54,301 bases of DNA from Nitrospira sp. (GCA_029865225.1 JAOUHJ010000017.1:1-54301), one strand, 5' to 3'; positions 1-9,258 are shown, numbered from the stretch's first letter. Program-made: numbers and translations. The notes: a model not told the origin generated them from the letters alone.

Positions 1-1
1 G

Positions 2-406
2 ACGGGACGGTGGTCCCAGCCGGTCTTTTACAATGTTGCTTCGATGAATATCGGCGCGCAGGTGGGAACAGATGTGTCCGAGATCATCGTGGTGGTCCGG
101 TCGAAAAAAGGGGTTGAGCAATTCTATAGCGCGGGCTTCAAACTGGGGGCCAGCGCCGGCTTGGCGGCAGGCCCAACGGGAACAGGGACTTCTACCCATG
201 GACTCAGCGCGGATATGGTTGCCTATGCGCGTAAGAAGGGCCTTTTTGCAGGAGTGGCACTGGGAGGCGCGGTGGTGACGGTCGCAGAAAACGAAAACGG
301 TGCGTACTATGGGAGGTCTGCAACGCCGCGCGAGATCATCGAAGGGAGCGTCACAAACCCCCGATCGCTGGAGCTGGGCCATGTGACTCGCAAACTATTT
401 GAGTAG
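2..406 (+). CDS. SYLF (Ysc84-like) lipid-binding domain protein, 5' partial
   Basis: The reading frame is open back to the window edge, so this is the C-terminal part of a longer gene. The visible part carries the usual SYLF layout: a VFYNVASMNIGAQVG-type stretch, a hydrophobic IIVVV strand, a Gly/Ala-rich segment ending in FAGVALGGAVVTV, and a YYGR motif near the C-terminus. SYLF domains bind phosphoinositides in eukaryotes; in bacteria they occur in exported or envelope proteins of unclear role. A second SYLF gene lies at 2886-3671 on the other strand, so two paralogues sit within 4 kb. The internal ATG at 44 is not the true start because homology-like sequence continues upstream of it. Confidence 0.85.
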   Translation, partial: TGRWSQPVFYNVASMNIGAQVGTDVSEIIVVVRSKKGVEQFYSAGFKLGASAGLAAGPTGTGTSTHGLSADMVAYARKKGLFAGVALGGAVVTVAENENGAYYGRSATPREIIEGSVTNPRSLELGHVTRKLFE

Positions 407-463
407 GAGAGGATACTGATGGGGCAGCAACGCTTGGTTGCCTGAACCCTGATCACGCTGGTC

Positions 464-1654
464 ATGGTGATGAATCATAGAGGAAAAGTGATTGCGGGGG
501 GTGCTGTCATCGGGATCTGCGTGATGGCTGCCGGCCTGTGGTATTCGAGCCGTCCGCGAACGCCGGAACCGGTTCCGGTTGGGATGTCTTGCGACATGGG
601 CATTTCCGCCGCTAAGGCAGATCGTAAGACCTCCGCCGTGAGTACGCAGCCGAGCTCGAACGAATCCCTTGAGCTGTCGGATGCCGGTTCGGCAGGTTCG
701 GGTGCGACCGCGCAGCCGGGTCCTGCGCCGGACGGGATGGTGTGGATTTCCGGTGGTGAATTCTGGATGGGAGCCGACGAATTTCCAGACGCCCAACCCT
801 GGCATCGGGTTGTTGTGAACGGGTTCTGGATGGACAAGACCGAGGTCACCAACGAGCAGTTCGAGCAGTTTGTGAAGGCGACCGCGTATGTGACGGTGGC
901 CGAGCGGACGCCACGCGCGGAAGATTTCCCCGGTGCGCCGCCAGAAAATCTCGTGGCCGGGTCGGTGGTGTTTTCACCGCCTGATCATCCCGTCAAACTG
1001 AACAATCACTTCCAATGGTGGAGTTATGTGAAGGGCGCGGATTGGCGCCATCCCGAAGGACCCACGAGCAGGATCGACAACCGCCGGAAGTATCCCGTCG
1101 TCCACATCGCGTACGAAGATGCGCTGGCCTATGCAAAATGGGCAGAAAAGCGCCTGCCGACGGAAGCCGAATTCGAATTCGCGCAGCGCGGCGGACTTGA
1201 TCGGAAGCCATACGCCTGGGGTGATGAGTTCATGCCCGGCGGTCGGCATATGGCCAATACCTTTCAGGGACATTTCCCGGATAAGAATCTACAAGAAGAT
1301 GGCCACGCGGCGGCCGCTCCCGTTGCCTCGTTCCTACCTAACGCCTATGGACTCTACGATATGGCCGGGAATGTCTGGGAATGGACGAGCGATTGGTACC
1401 GCCACGATTATTACCGAATGCTGACTGCGGAGGGACCGTTGGTACGCAATCCCCAGGGACCGGCCGATAGTTTTGATCCGAGCGAACCCGGTGTGAAGAA
1501 GAAGGTGCACAAGGGGGGATCCTTTCTGTGTACCGATCAGTATTGCGCCCGGTACATCGCCGGCGGCCGCGGCAAGGGCGAGCCCGATACCGGGACGAAC
1601 CATCTCGGATTTCGGCTGGTACGGGATGCAGAGTCATTGAGGAAGGGAACTTAA
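464..1654 (+). CDS. Formylglycine-generating enzyme (sulfatase-modifying factor), membrane-anchored
   Basis: Converts the active-site cysteine of type I sulfatases into formylglycine. An FGE-sulfatase fold runs from about residue 92 (MVWISGGEFWMG, TEVTNEQFEQF) to the end (AGNVWEWTSDWY, then NHLGFRLV). The two catalytic, copper-binding cysteines of true FGEs are present in GGSFLCTDQYCARY at Cys356 and Cys361, which separates it from cysteine-less homologues. Residues 8-27 form a single hydrophobic segment after a basic N-terminus, followed by a low-complexity linker, so the catalytic domain probably faces the periplasm. An ATG six bases downstream (470) is an equally good start. Its likely client is the sulfatase at 3800-5362, which has a CTAGR motif. 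No strong ribosome-binding site is visible. Confidence 0.92.
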   Translation: MVMNHRGKVIAGGAVIGICVMAAGLWYSSRPRTPEPVPVGMSCDMGISAAKADRKTSAVSTQPSSNESLELSDAGSAGSGATAQPGPAPDGMVWISGGEFWMGADEFPDAQPWHRVVVNGFWMDKTEVTNEQFEQFVKATAYVTVAERTPRAEDFPGAPPENLVAGSVVFSPPDHPVKLNNHFQWWSYVKGADWRHPEGPTSRIDNRRKYPVVHIAYEDALAYAKWAEKRLPTEAEFEFAQRGGLDRKPYAWGDEFMPGGRHMANTFQGHFPDKNLQEDGHAAAAPVASFLPNAYGLYDMAGNVWEWTSDWYRHDYYRMLTAEGPLVRNPQGPADSFDPSEPGVKKKVHKGGSFLCTDQYCARYIAGGRGKGEPDTGTNHLGFRLVRDAESLRKGT

Positions 1655-2889
1655 TGAAGTTCGTACTTGGTCGGAAGGGCATCGGCGCATGGGCTGTTGG
1701 GACGGGTGAAGGTGGTCAGCACTCCGTAATGGTCCGAAGCCGGGCGGCCCTTGTGATCGAGCTCCGTTCCGAATAAGTCCTGCCGAACGCAATAGCCCGG
1801 GAAAAATGACTCCATCCAGAGATAGTCGATGCGCCGCGGACGGCGAATCTCCGCTCCGTAGACTTCGTGAGCTCTTGCCGCCAAGTCCGGCGGGAGTTCT
1901 TTGAACAGGGATTGGAGTGGAGCCGGAAAGGTTGACTCCTCTCCAAGCACGATCCACGCGTTTCTTTCAGGATCTGCCGTGTGGAGCTCGCGGTCACGGT
2001 GCCCGAGGGTATGCGCGTCCTCAAGTCGGAGGAGCACCGCTTCTTCGTATTCCGGAAAGTCCGACTCGAAGTTAAAGTCGCCGCCTGCCGCGAAGCCCAC
2101 ATAGGCGCCCTGTCGGCGAAACGCCGGGAGCGTACGGGTCAACCGGTCCAACTCTCCGATCCGCCGGAGTCGATCCTGTTCGACTTCCCATCGGAACTCG
2201 GGATACCGGAGAAGATAGCCTGCCTGGTGCGCTCGCTCGAGAGTAGCGAGAAATGGGGCTCCTGCCTCAATGCCGGAATGCAGATGGGTGCTGGCCACCA
2301 AGTAGTGCTCGCCGGTTTCTGGGATCGTGACGTCGCCGATCACGGCATAGCGCAGCTCTTCCAGTTGCACGCCCGACGCACTGTCACATCGGCCGAGGTC
2401 TCCGCTCAACTTGAGGCCGGTGAGCTTCCGCAACTGCAGCGTGCGCCGGGCGAGGATGGCCAGTCCATTGTTGAGACCGGGGATCAGCGCGGTCTCTCCG
2501 CGGAGTCGTATGCCGCAGGCATCTACCTGATGCACTTCGTCATACTGCAATCCCCGGTCAGCCAGCGCCTGCACATACTGCTCGGCCCTAGCCGGTAGAG
2601 GATTCACTTCCTGGAGCAGGACGACATCCGGCTGTGCGGCGGCGATCTGGGCGACCTGAAATTGCAAACGAGCTTTGCTTTCTTCAGGCGTTTCGCTCGC
2701 AGTGACCCAAAATTCTCCCGTGTCCAATCCGTGCCATGCATTGTAGGTCAGCACCTTGAACGTTTCGGGTCCTGTTCCCGGCTGACCGGCCCCTGGTCCC
2801 TCATCCTTATATAGCGGTGGGCCGGAGGCACAGGCCGCAACGATCAGTAGAGAGCTCCCGAGCAAGGCTCTTGCGTAGCACGATTTCAT
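1651..2889 (-). CDS. Endonuclease/exonuclease/phosphatase (EEP) family lipoprotein
   Basis: A 412-residue metal-dependent phosphodiesterase-type protein. Starting at the ATG at 2889 gives a clean lipoprotein signal (SLLIVAAC, lipid Cys20) and a 4-base ATGA overlap with the upstream gene's stop, which decides the start over an upstream in-frame codon at 2955. EEP landmarks appear in order: KVLTYNAWHG (Asn50), DVVLLQEVN (Glu94), AGGDFNFESDF (DxN), and SDHYGVLTTF near the C-terminus (SDH). The family includes sphingomyelinases, inositol-phosphate phosphatases and exported nucleases; the substrate cannot be told here. Its tail overlaps the end of the FGE gene by four bases in convergent orientation. 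Translational coupling to the SYLF gene suggests a shared role at a membrane lipid surface (inference). Confidence 0.88.
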   Translation of the reverse strand: MKSCYARALLGSSLLIVAACASGPPLYKDEGPGAGQPGTGPETFKVLTYNAWHGLDTGEFWVTASETPEESKARLQFQVAQIAAAQPDVVLLQEVNPLPARAEQYVQALADRGLQYDEVHQVDACGIRLRGETALIPGLNNGLAILARRTLQLRKLTGLKLSGDLGRCDSASGVQLEELRYAVIGDVTIPETGEHYLVASTHLHSGIEAGAPFLATLERAHQAGYLLRYPEFRWEVEQDRLRRIGELDRLTRTLPAFRRQGAYVGFAAGGDFNFESDFPEYEEAVLLRLEDAHTLGHRDRELHTADPERNAWIVLGEESTFPAPLQSLFKELPPDLAARAHEVYGAEIRRPRRIDYLWMESFFPGYCVRQDLFGTELDHKGRPASDHYGVLTTFTRPNSPCADALPTKYELH

Positions 2890-3671
2890 GGCTGAGACGC
2901 TCCCTCCTCTGCGGTTGCCGCAGCCACGGTCCGTATCAGCCGTTGGGAATACCACTGTCGTACAAGCCCTGCTGAAAGATCGGAAAGCTCAACGGGCTGC
3001 CCATAATAGAGCTCGTTGGCGCTGTCCCTGACCAGAACGACGGTCGCCCCGGCTGCGACGCCTGCAAAGAACCCGGTGGAAGTGCTCACCGTTAAGTACC
3101 TGGTTCCGGATGTGATGTCGAGCGACCCGCCTATTCCTCCTCCCGTACGCGCGACCCCTAGCTGGCCGCCGACTCCAAGAGTGAAGGTACCGTCCTGCAT
3201 TTCGGCGGCTGCGTCATCGTCCGTTGCCAGCGCAATGATTTCCGAATGTAAGGCTCCGATCTGCAATCCGAAACTGGCGCCGACAAGACGGTAAAACGCC
3301 GGCTCACTCCATCGACCGGTCGAGGAATCACGGACCAGCAGGACGCCGGTCCCCCAGGTGCCGCCGAAGAAATAACTCCCCTTCGCGACTCGCGGAGCGA
3401 TGAAGACCACGCGGGCGTTTCGTGCGTGATCTTTGAACCAGGACATGCTCGGGTGGCCGGTGAAACGGGCGAACGTCAGACGCGATTCGTCGACGATTTC
3501 CTCTAATTCAGCAAGATTGTTTGCCCGGCAAAACGAAGGCCAGAGACATACAACACTGCACGCCACGATGAGCAAGAGTGTTCTGTGTCTGCAAAGGTAG
3601 GCGCTGTAGAAAGTCCATAGAGGATGGTGGAGAGGTCCTTCGAGCGATGTCGGACCGAGAGAGGACATCAT
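2886..3671 (-). CDS. SYLF (Ysc84-like) lipid-binding domain protein
   Basis: A 261-residue protein with a hydrophobic signal-like segment at about residues 31-50 and a SYLF domain from about residue 53. The order is a helical start (LAELEEIVDESRLTF), VVFIAPRVAKGSYFFGG, WSEPAFYRLVGASFGLQIGA, IIALATD, a Gly-rich stretch and STGFFAGVAAGATVVLV ending at LYYGQPV. These are the typical SYLF blocks. The first ATG gives a long N-region; a later start closer to the hydrophobic core is possible. It overlaps the EEP lipoprotein gene by 4 bases and both are read on the minus strand, so they form a two-gene operon. Bacterial SYLF proteins have no settled function beyond probable lipid contact. Confidence 0.88.
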   Translation of the reverse strand: MMSSLGPTSLEGPLHHPLWTFYSAYLCRHRTLLLIVACSVVCLWPSFCRANNLAELEEIVDESRLTFARFTGHPSMSWFKDHARNARVVFIAPRVAKGSYFFGGTWGTGVLLVRDSSTGRWSEPAFYRLVGASFGLQIGALHSEIIALATDDDAAAEMQDGTFTLGVGGQLGVARTGGGIGGSLDITSGTRYLTVSTSTGFFAGVAAGATVVLVRDSANELYYGQPVELSDLSAGLVRQWYSQRLIRTVAAATAEEGASQP

Positions 3672-3799
3672 CTTGCATCATCGCGTGACGTGTTCGTGCA
3701 GGTCAATGCCTGATTAAATAGAGCTTGAATCTCATGGCCAGCTTTGCCATCATCCCGTGCAACATTGTTCAAGCATTTCTATATATGAGGAGGTGACGT

Positions 3800-5362
3800 A
3801 TGCGCGGGTGGTATCTGCCCCTCGTTTTGCGAATCTGTCTGATTGGGGTGATCGCGAGTGTCACTGGTATTGCCTCCGCTGCAGACAAGAAGCCCAATGT
3901 TCTCGTAATTTGGGGCGACGACGTCGGTTGGTTCAATATCAGCGCCTACAACCACGGCATGATGGGCTATAAGACACCAAACATCGACCGCATTGCCAAG
4001 GAAGGCGCGATGTTTACCGATTGGTACGGTGAGCAGAGTTGCACGGCCGGACGGTCCGCGTTCATCACCGGGCAGAGCGGCTTCCGTACGGGCAATCTCA
4101 AAGTCGGTCTGCCGGGCGCCAAAGAAGGGTTGCAGGCGCGCGATGTCACGCTCGCCGAGCTGCTCAAGGCGCAAGGCTACATGACCGCGCAGTTCGGCAA
4201 GAACCATTTGGGCGACGCCGACGAAACATTGCCGACCGCGCATGGGTTCGATGAGTTCATGGGATCGTTGTATCACCTCAATGCCGAGCAAGAGCCGGAG
4301 AATCCCGACTACTTCAAGGATCCGAAGCTGATCAAAAAATACGGCACACGCGGCGTGATCCACACCTGGGCCAATCCGGACGGCACCCAGAAAATTGAAA
4401 GCACCGGCCCGCTCAACATCGAACGGATGAAGACGATCGATGAGGAAATCACCAAGGCCTCACTCGATTATCTGGAACGAGCCAAGAAGGCCGACAAGCC
4501 GTTCTTCCTCTGGTGGAACGCCACACGCATGCACATCTTCACGCACCTGAAAAAGGAATCGCAGGGCAAGACCGGTCTGGGGGTCTATCCCGACGGCATG
4601 GTCGAGCATGACGCGATGGTCGGCCAACTCCTCGACAAGCTCAAGGAACTCGGCCTTGATGACAATACCATCGTGATGTATTCCACCGACAACGGGGCGG
4701 AAAAATTCTCCTGGCCCGATGGCGGCACATCGCCCTTCCGCGGCGAGAAGAACGAGAATTGGGAAGGCGGCTATCGCGTCCCCACACTGATCAAATGGCC
4801 CGGTGTCATCAAGCCGGGGACGGTCAGCAACGAGATCTTCTCGCATATGGACATGCTCCCGACGATCATGGCTGCCGTGGGCGTGCCTGATGTCAAAGAG
4901 CAACTCATGAAAGGGATGAAGGTCGGAAACAAGACCTTCAAGGTGCACCTTGACGGGTACAACGCCATCGATACCTTCGCCGGCAAAGCGCCCTCTCCAC
5001 GGCATGAGTTCTTCTACTGGAACGACGACGGCTCCTTGGTGGCGCTGCGCTATGACCAGTGGAAGATCGTGTTTCGGGAGCAGCGGGCGCATAGCTTCGA
5101 TGTGTGGCAGGAGCCGTTCGTGACGTTACGACTTCCGAAACTCTTCAACCTCCGTAGCGACCCGTTCGAGGAAGCCGACCACGTCGCGATGGACTACAGC
5201 CACTGGCGGGTTGACCGTGCCTTTCTGCTGGTGCCGGCGCAGCACTATGTCGCTCAATTCTTGAGCACGTTTAGAGAATTTCCTCCGAGTCAGAAAGTCG
5301 GCAGCTTTTCGCTCGAACATGTGTTGAAGAAGTTGCAGGAGGCGGGAACCAGCAACCAATGA
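3800..5362 (+). CDS. Arylsulfatase, type I, exported (Cys-type)
   Basis: Hydrolyses sulfate esters in the periplasm. It has a cleavable signal peptide (residues 1-27, cut near GIASA-A) and alkaline-phosphatase-fold sulfatase motifs: NVLVIWGDDVG with metal-binding Asp40/Asp41, the formylglycine motif C81-T-A-G-R85, GKNHLGD after the core strand, and YSTDNGAEKF with the later Asp-Asn metal ligands. Length (520 residues) is normal. The start is fixed by a strong AGGAGGTGA site 5-7 bases upstream. Cys81 needs FGE, which is encoded about 2.1 kb upstream. It is closed by a strong terminator at 5402-5440. The natural sulfated substrate is unknown from sequence. Confidence 0.95.
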   Translation: MRGWYLPLVLRICLIGVIASVTGIASAADKKPNVLVIWGDDVGWFNISAYNHGMMGYKTPNIDRIAKEGAMFTDWYGEQSCTAGRSAFITGQSGFRTGNLKVGLPGAKEGLQARDVTLAELLKAQGYMTAQFGKNHLGDADETLPTAHGFDEFMGSLYHLNAEQEPENPDYFKDPKLIKKYGTRGVIHTWANPDGTQKIESTGPLNIERMKTIDEEITKASLDYLERAKKADKPFFLWWNATRMHIFTHLKKESQGKTGLGVYPDGMVEHDAMVGQLLDKLKELGLDDNTIVMYSTDNGAEKFSWPDGGTSPFRGEKNENWEGGYRVPTLIKWPGVIKPGTVSNEIFSHMDMLPTIMAAVGVPDVKEQLMKGMKVGNKTFKVHLDGYNAIDTFAGKAPSPRHEFFYWNDDGSLVALRYDQWKIVFREQRAHSFDVWQEPFVTLRLPKLFNLRSDPFEEADHVAMDYSHWRVDRAFLLVPAQHYVAQFLSTFREFPPSQKVGSFSLEHVLKKLQEAGTSNQ

Positions 5363-5401
5363 TTGTGCGTTGAGGTTACGCTCATGCGCAGGTAACCTTC
5401 G

Positions 5402-5440
5402 GGCCGCACCCGTTTCAAACGGGTGCGGCCTTTCTTTTTT
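5402..5440 (+). terminator. Rho-independent terminator after the sulfatase gene
   Basis: Perfect inverted repeat GGCCGCACCCGT / ACGGGTGCGGCC (12 bp) around a 5-base TTCAA loop, followed by TTTCTTTTTT. It lies 39 bases after the sulfatase stop and just before the next gene's ATG at 5461, so the following gene needs its own promoter or read-through. Confidence 0.93.
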
Positions 5441-5460
5441 CGACCACGCAGCACGGGCCC

Positions 5461-8004
5461 ATGCAAGTCTCAACTTCACATGCCGCTGAACGGGGGGGCG
5501 CATTCCGTCGCTCCGGCCCGGACCATGTCAAATCGGCTCGGCCGTTCTGGTCGGCCCTGTTGCTCATCGCATCCGGAACGGCCGCATTGATCTATCAGGT
5601 GCTCTGGATCAAGCAGTTGACGCTGATCGTCGGCATCGACGTGTACGCGGTCACCCTCGGCGTGAGTGCCTTCTTTGCAGGGCTGGCCTTGGGTGGACTC
5701 GTGATCGGGTGTTGGGTGGACCGGGTCACAAGACCGTTGCGTCTGTATGCGGCCTTAGAGACGGGTGTCGCCCTGATTGGCGTTGCGATGACCATCGCAC
5801 TCGCGCACACGCCAGCCCTATTTGCCTCACTTGAAGAAAAAAGTGTTCTTCTCGCCTGGGGACTCACCTTCCTAATGGTCACGGTCGGTCCATTCCTGAT
5901 GGGCGGTACCCTACCTGCTGTTGTTCGCTCGCTGGGACTCAATGAGGAACGGATTGGGTCCGGAGGCGGGCACATGTATGCGGCCAACACCATCGGCGCC
6001 ATCATCGGTGCATTGGCCTCATCGTTCTATCTGATTCCGGCCCTCGGAATTCAGGGGACGGGGTGGGCCGCTGCCGGTATCGGTCTGATCGCTGCGGCCG
6101 GTGGCTTGTGGCTCGACCCTGTCGTGCCGCGTACGACTGCGATCGAATCTCACTCATCTCCGGCGAGGATTGCGAAGTCGCCATCAGTCGCGTTTCTGTT
6201 GTATTCGATTGCCGGTGGGCTGGCGCTCGGCTACGAGGTGGTCTGGTCGCAATCAATCGTACAGTTCATGAGCACGCGCAGTTTTGCCCTCTCCGTGATG
6301 TTGGCGACCTATCTTGCCGGCCTCGCGCTTGGAGCGGCGCTGTTCGCGCATTTGGCCGACCGCGTGCGCGACCCCTGGGGGATGTTCGGTTTGTTAATCG
6401 CGGCTGCCGGGTTGGTTGCGTTGCTTGAGATGACGCTACTAGGGCCATGGCTTCCAAAATTACAGAGCATGGGCGAGCAAGCGGTACTGTCCATGACGGC
6501 CAGCAGGCTCGCCGGTATGTGTGCTCGGTTTGCGATCGCGGCTCTGTACATCGTGTTTCTGCCCACCCTGTTACTTGGCGCGGCGTTTCCGGCGGCGTTG
6601 AAGCTGATTGTCGACTCCGAGCATGTCGGCCGCGATATCGGCAAGGTCGTCGCGCTGAACACCCTTGGTGGCATTGTCGGTACGGTGACCACCGGTTTCC
6701 TGCTCGTGCCGCGGTTCGGGCTTGTGAACACGTTGGCGATTCTTGCCGTCGTCGCGGCGATGCTCGGATTATTGGCCGCGCTGCGGAGCACGTCAGGGTT
6801 TCGCGCCGCACGTTGGGGGGCGATCGTCATCGCCATTTTGACAGCGGGTGCGGCGCTGCTGACGCCGTCTGACCGGCTGGCGGGACTGTTGGCCGACACG
6901 CGCGGTGGGACGATGGTTTTTTACGAAGAGGGACGAGGCGGGACGGTTGCGGTGCTCGAGCAACAGGCGGGGCGGAAGCAATTTCACCGGTTGTACATAC
7001 AAGGGGTCTCGAATACCGGCGATGCCATGCCGTCGTTGCGCTACATGCGCCTGCAGGCGCTTCTCCCTCTGATCATCCATCGTGGCGAGCCGACCTCGGC
7101 CTTGGTCATCGGGCTTGGAACGGGAATCACCTCCGGGGCATTGCTCCGATTTCCGGGGCTGGAGCAGCGCGTGGTGGTGGAACTCCTGCCGGAAGTCGTG
7201 CAGGCCGCTTCGAATTTTCAGGGAAACTTTGGCGCGTCGACGGATCATCGTATTGACATCCGCTTGCGTGACGGACGACGTGAATTGTTGAGCCATGAAC
7301 AGACATACGACCTCATTACGCTCGAGCCACCGCCACCCTCTGCAGCAGGTGTTGTGAATCTTTATTCGAGCGGGTTCTACGAGTTGGCCCGTGCCCGGCT
7401 GCGTCCGAACGGTCTTGTGGCCCAGTGGTTGCCGCTCCCGACTCAGAATGACGAGGACACCAGGTCGCTGGTGCGCAGCTTCCTCGACGTGTTCCCGCAT
7501 GTCTCCCTCTGGACGACCGAGTTGCACGAGATGCTCCTCGTCGGTTCGCGTGAACCCATCGAACTCGATGTCTCGCGCATAGTCGAACGATTCGACAGCC
7601 CGGGTGTGTCGTCCGCCCTGCGCGAAGTGGGCATATCATCGCCCCAATCATTACTGGGAACCTGGCTGACAGACCGTGCCGGCCTGGAGGCCTATGCCGG
7701 TGACGCGCTTCCGGTGACCGACGATCAACCTAGAATTGAGTACGCGGATTGGGTTCGCTACGATGAGCTTCAGCGGGTATTGCCTAAAGTGATCGGGCTT
7801 CGCACCGATCCGCCATTACACGGGGCAAACGACGTATTTATGAAAGCCGTGGCGACAGAGCGCCAACGGTTGCTGCTGTTCTATCAAGCCGCGCTCAATG
7901 CGCAGTCCGGGTATCCAGAACTATGGGCGAGGGACATGCAGCGCGTGCTTGAAGGAGACGGGGGCAATGCCTACTATCGTTGGTTTCTGGAGAGTCGTAA
8001 CTAG
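5461..8004 (+). CDS. Fused MFS transporter / spermidine-synthase-like membrane protein
   Basis: 847 residues. The N-terminal about 470 residues hold many hydrophobic helices in an MFS-like pattern (two repeats of about six segments, each with GLALG(A/G) turns). The C-terminal soluble half is a SAM-binding, spermidine-synthase-like Rossmann domain: ALVIGLGTGITSGALL as glycine loop, VVVELLPEVVQAA with the acidic ribose-binding residue, and LRDGRREL. In true aminopropyltransferases the next motif starts with a catalytic Asp (D-x-S/D); here it reads ITLEPPPPSAAGVVNLYS, so polyamine synthesis is doubtful. Such fusions are common in environmental genomes and their substrate is unknown. The ATG follows the sulfatase terminator by 20 bases, with no convincing ribosome-binding site. 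Confidence 0.85.
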   Translation: MQVSTSHAAERGGAFRRSGPDHVKSARPFWSALLLIASGTAALIYQVLWIKQLTLIVGIDVYAVTLGVSAFFAGLALGGLVIGCWVDRVTRPLRLYAALETGVALIGVAMTIALAHTPALFASLEEKSVLLAWGLTFLMVTVGPFLMGGTLPAVVRSLGLNEERIGSGGGHMYAANTIGAIIGALASSFYLIPALGIQGTGWAAAGIGLIAAAGGLWLDPVVPRTTAIESHSSPARIAKSPSVAFLLYSIAGGLALGYEVVWSQSIVQFMSTRSFALSVMLATYLAGLALGAALFAHLADRVRDPWGMFGLLIAAAGLVALLEMTLLGPWLPKLQSMGEQAVLSMTASRLAGMCARFAIAALYIVFLPTLLLGAAFPAALKLIVDSEHVGRDIGKVVALNTLGGIVGTVTTGFLLVPRFGLVNTLAILAVVAAMLGLLAALRSTSGFRAARWGAIVIAILTAGAALLTPSDRLAGLLADTRGGTMVFYEEGRGGTVAVLEQQAGRKQFHRLYIQGVSNTGDAMPSLRYMRLQALLPLIIHRGEPTSALVIGLGTGITSGALLRFPGLEQRVVVELLPEVVQAASNFQGNFGASTDHRIDIRLRDGRRELLSHEQTYDLITLEPPPPSAAGVVNLYSSGFYELARARLRPNGLVAQWLPLPTQNDEDTRSLVRSFLDVFPHVSLWTTELHEMLLVGSREPIELDVSRIVERFDSPGVSSALREVGISSPQSLLGTWLTDRAGLEAYAGDALPVTDDQPRIEYADWVRYDELQRVLPKVIGLRTDPPLHGANDVFMKAVATERQRLLLFYQAALNAQSGYPELWARDMQRVLEGDGGNAYYRWFLESRN

Positions 8005-8192
8005 GGAATCTCTGATGCATTTCTCCCGTGCAATGCGCTAAGGGTTGCGTAGATCTGAATGGAAGGTGCATCTGATGCCGCAACAGACCTTTGTGAAGGT
8101 CAACGTTGCGCAATATTATAAGCGTACCTGGGCACGCCGGATCCCTACGTGCCGTCAAAGTGAAGCGATCGGTCCAGAGGAGGAACAATATA

Positions 8193-9227
8193 ATGATAAA
8201 CTCTCGTATGCGAGCATTCATCGCCGTTGCGGCCATTGGCATGATGGTGGTTATCACACCCATTGTCCAGGCTGCCGATTCGCTTCCATCCTGGAACGAG
8301 GGAAAGGCCAAAGAGGCCATCATCGCTTTTGTGGAGAAGGTGACCAAGGACGGTTCGGCGGATGTCGTCCCCGCCCCCGAGCGCATAGCCGTGTTCGACA
8401 ACGATGGCACGTTGTGGGCTGAGCAGCCGATGTACTTCCAGGCATTCTTCATATTCGATCGCATTCGACAACTGGCACTGCAGCATCCCGAATGGAAGAA
8501 GAAGGAGCCGTTTGCGTCGGTGCTGAAGGGTGATCTGAAGGCGGCACTGTCTGGCGGGGAACATGCGCTTGTGGAGATGGCCATGGCCACCCATGCGGGT
8601 ACGACGACAGAGGAATTCGATCGGATCGTCCGCGACTGGATCGCCACGGCCAAACATCCAAAGACGGGGCGGCTATATACCGAGATGGTCTATCAGCCCA
8701 TGCTGGAGCTGCTGGCCTACCTACGGGCGAATGGCTTCAAGACGTTCATCGTCTCCGGTGGCGGCATCGAGTTCATGCGGCCTTGGGCAGAGCGGGTGTA
8801 CGGTATCCCGCCCGAGCAGATCATCGGCAGCAGTATCAAGACGACGTACGAGGTCCGCGACGGGAAGCCGGTGCTCCTGCGATTGCCGGAACTCAACTTC
8901 ATCGACGACAAGGCAGGCAAGCCGGTCGGGATCCAGCAACACATCGGCCGCCGTCCTATCGCGGCGTTCGGCAATTCTGATGGCGATTTTCAGATGCTGG
9001 AATGGACGACCTCAGGCCCAGGCGCTCGGTTCGGACTGTATATCCATCATGACGATGCGGACCGGGAATATGCCTATGACCGGAAGTCTTCAATCGGCAG
9101 GCTGGATCATGGACTCGACGAGGCAGGCAGACGAGGCTGGGTCGTGGTGAGCATGAAGCACGATTGGAAGACGGTGTTTCCCTATGAAAAGGCCGTCAGC
9201 GAAAGAGAACCAGCTGCAGGTCGATAA
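8193..9227 (+). CDS. HAD-superfamily phosphatase, exported
   Basis: A 344-residue hydrolase with a signal peptide (residues 1-27, ending IVQAA). HAD motif I is AVFDNDGTLW with nucleophile Asp69 and acid/base Asp71; motif II is TFIVSGGGIEFMRPWA; the motif III/IV region is RPIAAFGNSDGDFQML. This matches the SerB/acid-phosphatase-like HAD group found next to arylsulfatases in other genomes. The start at 8193 is chosen because AGAGGAGG sits about 10 bases upstream and it opens directly into the signal sequence; an in-frame ATG at 8106 is too far upstream. The last 404 bases are duplicated at 11218-11621. The periplasmic substrate is unknown; a role in freeing phosphate or dephosphorylating lipids is only inference. 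Confidence 0.9.
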   Translation: MINSRMRAFIAVAAIGMMVVITPIVQAADSLPSWNEGKAKEAIIAFVEKVTKDGSADVVPAPERIAVFDNDGTLWAEQPMYFQAFFIFDRIRQLALQHPEWKKKEPFASVLKGDLKAALSGGEHALVEMAMATHAGTTTEEFDRIVRDWIATAKHPKTGRLYTEMVYQPMLELLAYLRANGFKTFIVSGGGIEFMRPWAERVYGIPPEQIIGSSIKTTYEVRDGKPVLLRLPELNFIDDKAGKPVGIQQHIGRRPIAAFGNSDGDFQMLEWTTSGPGARFGLYIHHDDADREYAYDRKSSIGRLDHGLDEAGRRGWVVVSMKHDWKTVFPYEKAVSEREPAAGR

Positions 9228-9258
9228 CACATTTTGTGACAGTACGGAGAGCTACTAC

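Noticed and set aside
8106..8192. Upstream ATG extending the HAD phosphatase by 29 residues
   Set aside because: It would bury the signal peptide; the ATG at 8193 has a strong AGAGGAGG site.
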